64,000 nucleotides of DNA, from assembly GCA_012845835.1 (NCBI GenBank), contig JABAKD010000006.1:7362637-7426636 (forward strand), written 5' to 3'. This document shows, piece after piece, positions 1-12,100 of this stretch (position 1 is its first letter; every line of letters starts with the position of its first letter). This DNA is from Undaria pinnatifida. Its lineage: Eukaryota > Sar > Phaeophyceae > Laminariales > Alariaceae. The notes below the pieces were generated by a model. The model saw nothing but the letters and a program-made list of their open reading frames with translations. It was not told where the DNA came from and did no database searches. The translations under genes were made by a program, and so were the position numbers.

Positions 1-42
1 CCCGACCCGCGGGTTGGATCTCGACCCGTCAAAAACCCTGTT
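1..42. repeat. 3' end of a GGGTCGG inverted-repeat element, cut by the window edge
   Basis: The sequence ends in GACCCGTCAAAAACCCTG, like the 3' termini of the elements at 13674-13892 and 58364-58568. Only the tail is present. It lies in the intron before the first visible helicase exon. Confidence 0.5.
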
Positions 43-376
43 AATTTTCACGCTCGAGGGAGACGATGAGGTAGTGTGTGTGGAAGGGTGGGGGTGACAT
101 AGTTAACTAATTCCCACCTTGTAGGGTGAATTAGTGTCGATTCTCAAGCTAATACTGGTACTCGTACTGATTCGAGACGCGTTAGTTACGTTCTTCATCC
201 TAGAAAGGCGATACACAAAAAGGCATCTGCGATACGTGAATAATGCATGACTTTGCGCCATGTTTTTTTTTGTTTTTTTCTCCAACAATTTCCAATTGTT
301 ATACGACTCCCACCATTTCGGCTCCTATTCCCACCATTTCGGCTCCTAAAACCCATGTGTTAAGGGTGTCATGGCC
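43..376. other. intron sequence of the helicase gene, no gene seen
   Basis: No coding signal was found on either strand. The only structure is a 20-bp direct duplication at about 309-348 (CCCACCATTTCGGCTCC twice). A related CCCACC motif precedes each of the three exon copies at 377, 657 and 921, so this stretch is the upstream part of that tandem unit. Confidence 0.5.
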
Positions 377-446
377 GACAAGGCATTGCAGAGCTTGGCA
401 GATTTCCTAGAAGAATGGCAATGGCAGTACTGGGGCATGCTCAGTA
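377..446 (+). pseudogene. decayed copy A of RecQ exon 1 (exon echo)
   Basis: The stretch matches the working exon at 915-1001: both have an ATGG start region, a (G/A)CAAGGC(A/G)TTGCA block, then a Leu/Phe-rich stretch and GGCAGTAC/GGCAGTCC. The copy reads as ADKALQSLADFLEEWQW but has lost the SGIVYC core and has no GTAAGC donor. Flanking intron sequence is duplicated too, including the TACTGGTACTG-C-CCAGT block that recurs after copy B. It is a decayed tandem duplicate. Confidence 0.65.
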
Positions 447-656
447 TTGAGTACCTGATATACTGGTACTGCCCCAGTTTACTGGCAATATGTCCAGTAC
501 CCAGTATGCTACTGTTACAACCTATTGTGAATAAGAACCGGCTGCGCCATGCTTTCTGCCACTTGTTATTACTGCGCAGCTCCCACCATTTTACTACTGA
601 AACGCATATGATTGAGGCCATGGACCGCAGAACTTGATGGTTGTTTCCTCATAGAC

Positions 657-726
657 GGCAAGGCATTGCAGAAGTTCATGGTTTCCTCATGGGAGGACAG
701 AGGCAGTACAGGGGCACACTCCGTAT
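657..726 (+). pseudogene. decayed copy B of RecQ exon 1 (exon echo)
   Basis: This second duplicate lies 280 bp after copy A and 270 bp before the working exon. It shares GGCAAGGCATTGCA and the AGAGGCAGTAC block, but its reading frame is broken, it has a ~36-bp insertion near its start and it has no splice donor. Downstream intron sequence (GGTGAATACTGAATGA) resembles that after copy A. Confidence 0.65.
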
Positions 727-914
727 ATTTGACCCCATGATTGCTCTACGTAGGTCGTGCCCAAGAGCACCCGCATACTGGTACTGACCCAGTATACTGG
801 CGGTATACCGAGTACGTTACGACCTGTGTATGGTGAATACTGAATGACTGAGCCGTGATTTTTAACACGCCCGACTGCCCTACTCCCACCTTTGGCTACG
901 ATTTTTTTTTGAAG

Positions 915-1001
915 GATGCCATGGATGGCAAGGCGTTGCAAAACCTGGTAGGCTTTCTCAAGGAAAGGCAGGGGCAGTCCGGGATCGTGTATTGCCATAA
1001 G
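915..1001 (+). CDS. RecQ exon 1 in window (start of helicase lobe 2)
   Basis: 29 codons, phase 0 at both ends. The acceptor follows a T-run (TTTTTTTTTGAAG) and the donor is GTAAGC. It ends in [10 protein letters not shown], the conserved strand that begins the second RecA-like lobe in RecQ proteins. It is the third and only intact member of a tandem triplication. Confidence 0.85.
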
Positions 1002-3106
1002 GTAAGCCTCGCACGAGAAGTCGGTCAGACTTGACGCGATAGCCTGCACGGGACTTCGGGGAAAAACAAGGCCGGAACAAACCCGACAATTACAGCATCG
1101 ACTACACGAAACAGCCCGGGCCGAGCTGGGGTAAAATATGCATCCGGGGTGTAACGAAAGGAGCTGCGCGACAAGCCGCCATGTTACTCGTGACGCGTGC
1201 TGCGATAAAGGTAGCACTTTTTTGACGTTTTGTTTCTGAGTGACGGGCCTCCTTAACCCATTTTCGTCGGAATGTCGTTGCCGTTTTACAACCCGAACGT
1301 TTCGTAAACCTAGGCCATGATTTTTTTTTGTATCGGGGTGCGCCTTCAGTGTAGTGAAAATCGTTTTCGTCGGTGAGGTAGCGTAAAGGGCTCCTCAAGC
1401 GAGGCGCCCCAGAAAAAAAAAAAACACGGTGGAGTAGCACATGTCTTTTCAAGAGATGGTTGATAATATCGCGATCGTCGTTTTTTTGTTCCTCGCTGTA
1501 CCTGGCTCCCTAGTCATCTCACGGTATATTATAGGGGTATTCCGGAACGTTTCTGAGCTCCAAACACCCGAAAAACATTGCTTTGAAGGCGTTCGTTCGC
1601 GCAACCCGACCAACACTTGTACGCCCTAGTCTTACAACAAGCTACACTAGTGAAATTGTCAGACTAACCGGTAGTTCCTTACTTGAGCGGCTCAATCGGG
1701 CAGAAACGCCAACTTTTTGGGGCCCGAAAACCGAAAAGGTCCAACCCTTACCGTGGGATGCCCCTCCCGAAAGAACACACAGATTATCTACGTGTGGTAG
1801 ACCTCCTTGGCTCAGGTGCACCGCATTTGGCTTAGGCATCGACGAAAGAGGCAGAGGTTGGGGCGGGGGGGTGGGGGGTGGTGACAATGTGAAAATGCCT
1901 CTCCGCTATGAGCCACGCTACGATGGCGGAGGTGCTTGTGGGACTGAATTTATCTCCCTGACGGAGGTTCGTCCTCAGCTGAGGAGAAAGGACGGGGGGG
2001 GGGTACTCAATTGTTGCTTGCCTTGGTCATGTGACCATTGACCACGCGCCCCTTCGGAGACAGAGCACCGTTTCCTACTCCTAATGGATACACCTCCAAG
2101 AGTTTGGCGCTCAGTACGTTTCTTCCATACATAACATTTAAAAAAAAAACGCTTTTGCTCATGGGGATGGAGTTGGTGTTGCGAAGTGGCCCTTTGCGCG
2201 ATGAGCCACGCTGCGGTAGGACACGTGCTTTTGGCCCAAGACACGTACCACGGTAGAGGTGCAGATTTTTTTTCTTGAGATCCCCCACTTGGGGAGGTCT
2301 GTACCGCCACCCGAAAACCAATCGTGATGAAAAAATGAAACAGCCCGCCCCTGATGAACTGTCCCATGGCCTAGGTGTACCAAACAGAAAGCATATTGCC
2401 ATCCCAAGAATTACATTCCAGCGATTTTGGGTTAAGGAATCCCCGCCATTAGGATATTTTTTTAGCCAAAAAATGGTATACCATATGCCCGATGTTTTTC
2501 TGGGCGGCGGAATTAGGGAAATGTCCGGTTGCCGTTTCATTCTGTATCAAAGTCTATTCTGAGCCTCAGAAACGTGAGGTGCTACCGATGTCATTCAGTT
2601 CCGCGGGAACCTCGCACGCACACGAAGGGGGCGTTCGCACGTGCTTCTGGCCGACGGAGAGTCTCGTGTGTGTTTGTCCTTTTGCTTCCGTTCGAAGAGG
2701 GACACGGCGGAGGGTCTTGCGGATGCTCTGAATCGATCCATGCGGGACGGTCCAACCGAAAAAGAGTTCCTTGCGATGCCCTACCATGGAAAGATGGCGG
2801 ACGCCGAGCGGAGCGACACACAGGTGAGCAGCAGCAACCTACTTGATGCAAAATGGACGAGCGGTAGGAATGCTGAACCGCGATAGAACCGAAGGCACGT
2901 ACCGGGGGGGAGAAGGGTTCGATGCCTGTGACCACGGCTTGTCCAGAGGGCCACAGATGGTTATGGTTACACCTCCTACGAGTTGAGCTGGAAAGTAGAA
3001 GTGATGATTAAGAAAAAAGCAGCGTACCAGGTACCAGGTATCTTGTACATCACCACTACACTACTACCATCGTCGTCGTCAGTGTCGGAGAGGATTAGTC
3101 GTTCAA

Positions 3107-3152
<46 letters not shown>

Positions 3153-3166
3153 GAGGTTGTTGTTGT

Positions 3167-3198
<32 letters not shown>

Positions 3199-6100
3199 TT
3201 GCTGTTGTCGTTGTTGTTGCTGCTGTGGTTGTTGCTGTTCTCACATTAACTCGCACAATCAAGTCCGTGGTCACAGGACAGGCTCCAGTCACTACCATTA
3301 GTGGAATACGAACAACATAGGTTGTTCCAGCGCGAGCGAGTTTCCATTACACGGCGTCGAAGATAAGAACCGCTTGCGAGATGGCTGAATTAGCATTATA
3401 CGTCCGCCGCCGCCGACCAAAACAAACGCACGCGGGTTAACGACAGTTACACATATTCTACGGTAGGGGTGTAAGTTTTTTTTTTTTTTGAAGCGGCTCG
3501 GGTTCACTCGCGCGAATGACCCCTCTGTTCCTCTTTGCGGTCTTCGGCTTGTGTGCTGTTTTCATTTCGCGATGCCAATCCGCAATGGAGTGGGTATCTA
3601 CGCTTCGCCGAAAAATATCGCCTATGGTCTTTTTTCGGTGAGGTACGGGGTCACTTGTGCAAGTGACTCAAACCCGGTAGCGAAAAAGGGGGTGCCCCCC
3701 CCGCTCTAGCCTAGGGATAATTTTACTATCTTACCACACGCGTTCCACTCCGTCGGAAAGGTTGCCACCGCTACGCCCGGAAGCTGCCTCCGCTTGCCTC
3801 TCCTAACCCCATCCCCGCCTAAAAACGCCTCCCCACGTTGTCGTTCAAAAAACAGGCAAAGTTCATGTCCGGTGAGGTGGATGTTATCACGGGAAGCGTG
3901 GCGTTCGGCATGGGCATCGACAAGAGCGATGTCAGGTGGACATTAGACGTGATTGTCATCATGATGGATGTCCTTTGTGGATAGTAATAGGACGAAAGAC
4001 AATGTTAGGGAGGGGGGAGGTTGGTCTTAGTTAGGCTTAATAGCTTTTCATTCATCACCATGTTGCTGTCTGGTCTACATGGCACAGAGACCAACACGCA
4101 CACGGTCGTCACACGGGAGAGCTTGGCTTTGACCGAGGGGTGGATGGAGAGTTTCCATGTTTTTTTCCGTGCTTGATTTCGTCCCACCAACCCCTTTGGA
4201 ACCTTAGAGGAAAAAAACGACAAAAAAGAACGATTACGGCATCGGCCACTGCTAGTTGGCGATGATAAATTTGATGTCCGAACGACAACAACAAATGCAA
4301 AGACTCGTACGGAACGGGCGCAGCATGATCCTCTTCGTACTGCTGCGCGCTCACGGTAATGGTAGACGTTTGAAAGCAACGCTATCGTCGTTTTTTGGGT
4401 CCCTATGTATATACGGTCCACAAAATAGGTAACAACGTGGCTCCGTAATATGACGGGGGGGCACAGTATTCAGAACGCACAGTAAACACGAAATCCTACG
4501 AGTCCGTCATTAAATATAAGCCCGATATGTATTTGAGGTCATGCGACACTGCTATTAATATCACAAATCCAAGAATCGTTTTGTAATCGTATCACCATGC
4601 GACTAGCTAAATCAAAGGATTGAAACATCCACCGGTTGGCCCCAGGATATGTGATTTTATCATCCCCTCCCTAAGATCTCGGAGTTTCGCACAACCTTGA
4701 AAGACGTTTTTTCATATCGAGCTTAAATGTATCGTCGGACTGGTATATGACACCTTTTTTGTACTAGCTATGTATGTGGTTCTTGTTGCGATGTTCCCCC
4801 GGTACTAATGCGATGGAGCGATGCACGTGAGACCCTTGATGCCTCGAGAGTGATCGTCACTGCTTCCCTTTTCCTCCGGTCCTAATGTGTCCGCCCTTCG
4901 TTAGCCCCCCCCCCCAGTATCATTCGAACGGGGATTGAATTCGCCGGTTTTCGAACAAAACTGACATTTCGCAGCAGCCTATTGCTTTTTTTACTCTCCA
5001 TATATCTGGTTCTTATTACCGTGCCCCCCCGGTGATAGCGCGACGGGACGCGTGCTACCATGAATAGAGGAAACATTTTTTCCAAACGACGCGTGCTACG
5101 GTGGACAGGGGAAACGATTTTGGCTAAAATATTTTTATGAATGACGGGGGAGGGGGGGGATCCTTGACCCAAAGTTGCCGGAACCTCATGCTTTTTGTGC
5201 AATGCTAACGTTTTTTACACGTACACCACAAGTCGGTTCATCATCGCGTGTCAATTTCAGTTTGCTAAAAAAAAACAGTTTCCGGTAAGCGATTGAGCTA
5301 TTCAAAATAATTAGCCTCAGAAGGCAAAAATATGAAGGGTGTGTTCGGTACGGTACGTACCGAGGCGTACCGGCGGTATGTACCAGCGGTATTACCGGTA
5401 CCGGACACTTCGGCAATTTCGGTACGGCATCAATGCCTGTACCGGAAACCTCGGGGAGTTCGGTACGGCGTCAATACCGGTACCACAAACTTCGGTAGGT
5501 TTGGTACGACATCGATACCGGTACCGAGAATTCCGGTACCGTGCCGAACACGCCCTTGAAAATTATGGCGTACCTCGGCCGCAGTATGTGTCGAGCCAAA
5601 AGTCACTGGCGGGGTTGCTTACCTGAGGAGATACCCAAAGAGCGAACGTGCAGCTTCTGTTAACCCTCTTGGAGCCCGGGCGTAGCGACCCAATACATGA
5701 CCAAGTGCGGTGTTTATCCACCGTCTCCGTCATTGTGCAGCAGTACGAATGGGATCATGTCGTGCGTCGTATTATATTGTTGAAGTTAGGACGCGAGGGT
5801 GGCAAAATTGTTTTGTTAGTGCCGGTTCGGACGCAAAATGTATCCACGAATATCCAAGCAGCCTGCGTTTCTTCGAGTGGCCGCTGCTGAAAACGTCAGT
5901 TGTGTTTTTGTCAAGTTTTTCCGAGAGGGGTTGACAGTTACGACATTATTTTGTTAGCTACCAGGGTTTGGGACAGGTTGAAGTTTACTGGTAGGTATGA
6001 GCGCACGCTACCTGTTGGTCACGGTATTTGGCACTATTTGCTCTGGGTACGAAGCTGTCCTTGCATTTCCGGCCAGAATGGTATGCCTTATGGGACGCAA

Positions 6101-9100
6101 ATCGCCACATCTGTGATAGCAACAGCGATCAGAAGACAATCTCAACATGAAGCGACGCCCGTCAAAATGGGAATGCATGGATGCACCTATGAGTCAGGGC
6201 CTTGATCAATCGTAACCATTCATTGTATGGAACCCACTCGATCCAACGAAATACGCAACAAGACGATCAATCAACCAGTTAGCGCATTCCATCCGGTCGC
6301 CTATCGAACTCCTCCACCCCGTTTCATTTCGAATAAGCCAAGTCTCTCAGTCGATCAACCAAGCAAGCAATCAAGCAAGCTGCACTTGTCCATCAACGCT
6401 TTTGGTTGTGGTGCATTTACGTTTTTGTCGTACGAGTGGTCTTCGTTTCTGTTTCTTCGTCATTTTTTTTTTACTCATTTTGCACACTGTTGAATGGCAA
6501 AACAATATAATAAGCAATCTAGCAATCACAATTGACCGAAGCGCTACGTATCACAAACCAATAACAAAAGCAAAGGTAACTCGCTAGCCAACCAACACAC
6601 CTGGGACAGATCGGACACCTATTAATGATCTGTCTTTCAGGGCAGATATATCCCTGGTTTATATTAAAAAAATGAAATAATCCCTTGTCTATATATGATG
6701 TACGAACGCCAGATCTCACTCGTCGGTCTCCATTCGATCAGTACAGGTGTGCGAGTGTGCGTTTTCATATACACCAAGAGCAGAAGATAGATCACTTCGG
6801 AACGGTATCGAATCCCTGGTCTATATACGATATATGAACGCCAGATCTCACTCGTTGGTCTCCGCTCGATCAATACAGGTGTGAGTGTGCGTTTTCATGC
6901 ACAATAAGATCAGAAGAGAGATCACTTCGGAACAGTAGCGATCGACGTCCACCGCATGTTGCATCGTGACTCGATAGCACTTACAACCCGAGCATCAGGC
7001 CTGGGCTGGACCTCCGCTGGCCTGCCACATAACAAGGAGTACGCAGGAAGTATCACTTGCGTACAAACCCGGTAGACCCAAGCAGTCCACCCCAAAAGTT
7101 AACTCACACTATAGTTTCTTGTCATACTGAATTCCACCGGTGTCTGTTTTCGTCCCCCGCAATGCAGGTTGCACAGTTTCCGTGCGCAGAACAAGGCTGA
7201 ACGTCGTATTCCTGTTGACCCCGGCCTTAGCAGGGGAGTCAACGACCTGTATCATTCACGAGGGTATACACACCCCTTAACACACGCGATCGAAGTATCA
7301 CACGCAGCTTGCATGGTTTATATCATGTTGCCGTACGGGATGTGTACGATCTGAGTGTCCTAGCACATGGTTTCTGGGTTGGATCTGCACTGCGCAGATC
7401 CTGCAGAGCGTGTTGTAACGACGGGTATAGGATCTGCACATAGATGATCAAGATGATCTACATCGTGATCTGTTCGATTTGTGACCAAGGCTACGGTGAG
7501 GGAGGTACCCCCCTTTTTCAATACATACGGGGTTTGGGCCACTTGCACGGGTGACTCTGTCCCTAGCGGACAGAAACTTGTTTATGACTTTTTTTTGTCG
7601 TCGCGTGGCTTACCATTCCGTTGCGGATTCATGCCGCAAAACTGATACAACACGAAAGCGTTAGACCGCAAAAGGAACAGGAGGGTCACTTACGAAAGTG
7701 ACCCCTCCCCCCTACCGTAGCTCGGGTCGTGTGCAACCAACCAGCCAATCAACTCGCCAAGCAACCAACCAAGCAACCAAGTAATCCAACCAACCAATCA
7801 AGTAATCAGCTCGCCAAGCAACCAACCAAGCAACCGAGCAACCGAGCAACCAGCCGACTAATCAACTCGCCAAGCAACCAACCAGCTAATCAACTCGCCA
7901 AGCAAGCAACCAACTAATCAACTCGCCAAGCAAGCAAGCAAGCAACCAATTAATCAACTCGCCAACCAACCAACCAGCCAACCAACCAACCAACCGATCA
8001 ACCAACCAACCAACCAACCAACCAACCAACCAACCGACCGACCAACCGACCAACCGACCAACCAACTACTCAACTCGCCAAGCAATCAACTAACCAACTA
8101 ACCAACCAACCAACACCTACCCGCCGACAAGAAAATAAACGTCTCCGTCAATCATGATATCCCCTGCTGCGCACGAAAACGTCGATCGACATCACACGTG
8201 ACGACGACAAGGGTCGTTCCTGACGAAAAACAGGCACGAATCACGACCTAAAAAAGAACAAAAGTTGACTTTTTTTTTCTACCGAATCATGATATTTTCG
8301 TCACGAATCGTGCCGTTTAATGTTGTAGCATTGACCAAAAATGAACTGCTGCAAAAAGCATCAAATTTTGATGTCACGATTCATGACCAAAACAAAACGT
8401 GGTTGTGTTTTTAGAAAACGTGACATAAAACGCTACTGTACAACTACACATCACACAAGGTGACTTTTTAAAATCAGGAATCGCATTTTTTTGCCAAGAA
8501 TTGTGAGTTTTTGTGTGATTTTTGCGTTCGTTGGCAGTGACTTTAATCCAAGGGCGACCTCTTGCAAACCGCAGGTTCGTGGTACACTGGGACCTTCCCA
8601 AGAGCGTCGAGGGCTTGTACCAGGAGCTAGGGCGGGCGGGCCGCGACGGGGCGCCAGCGGTTAGCGTCGTGTACCACAGCCAAGAGTCGGCCGGTCTTCA
8701 GACGTTTTTGGCGAAAAAGCCCAAACCAATCGCAGGTTCGTTTTTGTTCGTGAACCCTCTTTACTGTTGTAACCTTGCGTCATAGCCTCGTACCTACATA
8801 GTTTGGGGTCAATGAGACCTCTTTGCTGCCGCATGAGATGAAAAAAATACCTCACCTTAGTGCCGAGCAGTTTGCCGCCAAAAAGTGGATGCCGTATTTT
8901 TGAAGGGTTAAGGGCTAGGCTTGGAGGCAAAAAAAACGCTCTGTACGACATGTAATGGGTTCACAGCTCCAAAATATTACGATCTAGGTCATGTAGACAA
9001 TACAGATCCTATAGACCATCTACAGTAGATCCTATCACTGCTGTTATGATACGTTGTACGGGATTCGTGTATGCGGAGTACAGATCCAACCCAGGAAACT

Positions 9101-12100
9101 ATGTTGTAGATCGTGCAGATTGTACGGTTCCCACCCAGCAACATGAGCTAGAACCTACCGGTCTTCCTGAAATATCTAGATCATTAAGTGGGGATCGATG
9201 ATCTGCTGTCGGACGTGTGGACACGTTATGATATGACACCGACCTCGATGTGTGAATATGTTGCCATGTCACACCGATCTGTACTACCCATATTTGATAG
9301 GCGATCTGTCGGCGGCGGAAAAGAAAGCCGCGGAGAAGCGGCAGGGAAAAGCGGCTCTCAAGGCCATCACTGCCGTGAAGGCCGTCGTGGAGTACTGCGA
9401 GAAGGCGGGCTGTCGACGCGAAGCTCTTTTGGGGCACTTTGGGGAGGGTAAGCCGGACACCGAATACCGCTTAGTTCTTGGTCGTTGCCGTTATTGCAAC
9501 ATGCGAGAAAACCGTTTCATGATCATTGCTACTTTGTTTTTTTAATATACCATTGCATTCAAGTCTCAAGAGAGGCCGCGTTGTTTGTCTGCGCGTGTGA
9601 GCGCAGGAGAGGCGTGGGTCCCAACTGAGACATGAAGGCGAGTTCGAGTTTTCGCCCGTCGACGCGAAGCTCTCCTGGCCCATTGTCGGCAGGGTGAAGA
9701 CGAAAACCGTGAATGCGCTCTTGTTGCGACGTGCCAATATTTCTTGATCGTTACCGCCGCATTCGGGAGTGTAAAACACGAGGACCGAATGCCGAATACG
9801 CCCTTGAGCGATACACAATAGGGTGTTTGCGGGGAGTCAAATTTGGTTTTGGTAGGAAATCATGTGAAAATAGTATTTAAAACGACGAACGCCATAACCG
9901 AAGGCCAGCCCAATCCACGAAAATCGAGGAAAATCGGGCCGAGAGATGGCGCACTTCCAACCTAGTATTTCATGGCTTGGGTGTTGGCCTTGGTTGGTCT
10001 TAGGTGATGACGTGCGTTGGTCTCATTACGATCGTTACGTGTTTTCCTACCAAAAAAGCAAATGGTATCCGGCGAACACCCTCTAGTGAATCTTGGTCGT
10101 TGCCGTCATCGCGATCTGCGCGAACACTTGTTCGTGATCGTTCCCGTTTTTCTTTCGGTCTCCGCGGGCGCAAGAGGTGCAAGTTCCTACGGGGACCTGA
10201 GAAAGAGACCAGGTTTAGCACCAAACAGTGTTTTTTTATCGCTGCTGTGTTTTCGATCTGCGCCCAAACAGCGTTTTTTAATCTCTGCTGTATTTTCGAT
10301 ATGCGCGTGCGAGAGAGAGAGAGGTGAGTCCCAGCCGCGGCCTGAAGGCGATTTTCCATGCATAAAAGTCAGATTTTGAACACGATCGGGGCTTCAGCTG
10401 GACAGCCACTGGTGTCGCGAGCGAACGTTTATTTGTACGTTTGTTGTACTTTCGTTGACGAGGACGGGTTACGGTGGAGAATTGAACTGGACCAAATAAC
10501 AATGGCAATACGAAAACTGGCAGCGAAACGCACTGATCCATGAGGAAGGCCCTGTATTACTGTAGAGAATTGAACTGAACCAGATAGCAATAACAATACG
10601 AAAAACTGGCAGCGAGAAGCACTGTTTCAGATAGCAAGGACAACGTAAGATGTGGCGGCTATACTATATACCAGACAGTCATGGCGATACAAAAAGTTAC
10701 AACGAATAACTAAACCAGATAGCAATGACAACACAAAAGCTGATAACTACTACTAAAAAGATTCAGGTGTGTCGGCGGCGGTACGAAAGGCAAGGGTAGT
10801 GCGTGGGACTGAATCAGAAAGCGATGGCAACACAAAAGTTGACAACTATTAATAGAAACAACCTACGCGCGGGGTTGGCAGCGACACACAGTGCAAGGGT
10901 AGTGTGCCGGACTGAGCCAGAAAGCGCTGGCAATACCACGATTGGCAATTTAACAAAAAAATGCAGGTGTCGGCGGCGGTACGAAGGGCAAGGGCAAGGA
11001 AAAGGGTAACGCGTCGACGAAAGCTGTCCCTTGCAACGGCACGTGTGACTGGTGCGGCGGTGACCGCGAGAGGGTCCGCAACGACCTCGCCAAGCTGTCA
11101 GCAGCTAGGTGAGAGGGACACGTCTTGGTGTCGGCGAGCCGTAAGAGAGTGCTGTTGTTTTCCAAGGCCTTTTGCGGTGCAGCATCAAACCGTGGTGCGG
11201 TTTTTCTAATTGCCGAATCTTATGGCGCGGTGCGGTGCGGACGCGGTCTTAACTCGTTGGTCTCTGCAAAAAACACACACCAATTTCAAGTACTTTGTCT
11301 CGAAGATCGTCAGTGTAGTTCTAGCGTGGGCGAGTATTAAACAGGGCTGTTGTTACTTGTCGGTGGAGGTACGAAGGGCAAGGGCAAGGGTAACGTGTCG
11401 ACGAAACCTGTCCCTTTCAACGGCACGCGCGACTGGGTGCCGAGGTGACCGCGAGAGGGTCCGCAACGGCCCCGTCAAGCTATCGGCGGCGCGGTGACAA
11501 AGACACGTCTTGACGTCGGAGGGCCGATGCGTGGTACGAACGGAGGTGGCACCTAACAATTTCGGAGCCATTTCTCTTGAGGGCTTCTTGTATCTAACCC
11601 AGCAAGCGATTTTGTGAGACAACCGTAATCTCAGTTGGGTACACAGTCCGATAAGGTAGTTATTACAGAGAACCATAGTAACCAGACCCCAGGACAGAAC
11701 AAAAACCTATATACCCCCCTGTTTTTTTCTAACCTTACTTGGTCCTGACTTTGTTGGGGTATGTTCCCTCGTAATAGTACATATGCCGAAAAATGTTGTG
11801 AAATAATCACACCGTTTCAACCCCCTCAGTCACCAGTGCTTGGGTTAAAAAAAGTAGGACGGCTCATCCGTGCCAAGTGGGTTGTTTCGTGGTTTTGACT
11901 GGCGGCAAGCGGGGCTGAATCTGGGGCTTGAGTCAGCTTTACGGCGTGCTGTGGGGGTTGTAACGTTTGGTACTTGTTTGAGAATGTTAGCTACCTCTCG
12001 ACGATTCGCATCCTGTACCATAGTACACTGCAATACTTACACCTCAACACGATATTTTCCTTTTTGAGGTCGTTTTTTGTTCTCGCTTCAGTAATACCCC

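Noticed and set aside
687-1452. minus-strand ORFs of 176 and 116 codons
   Set aside because: They overlap the RecQ exon and a MITE and have no domain or repeat-free composition.
3095-3298. poly-Thr / poly-Leu ORFs
   Set aside because: Translation of the TTG microsatellite.
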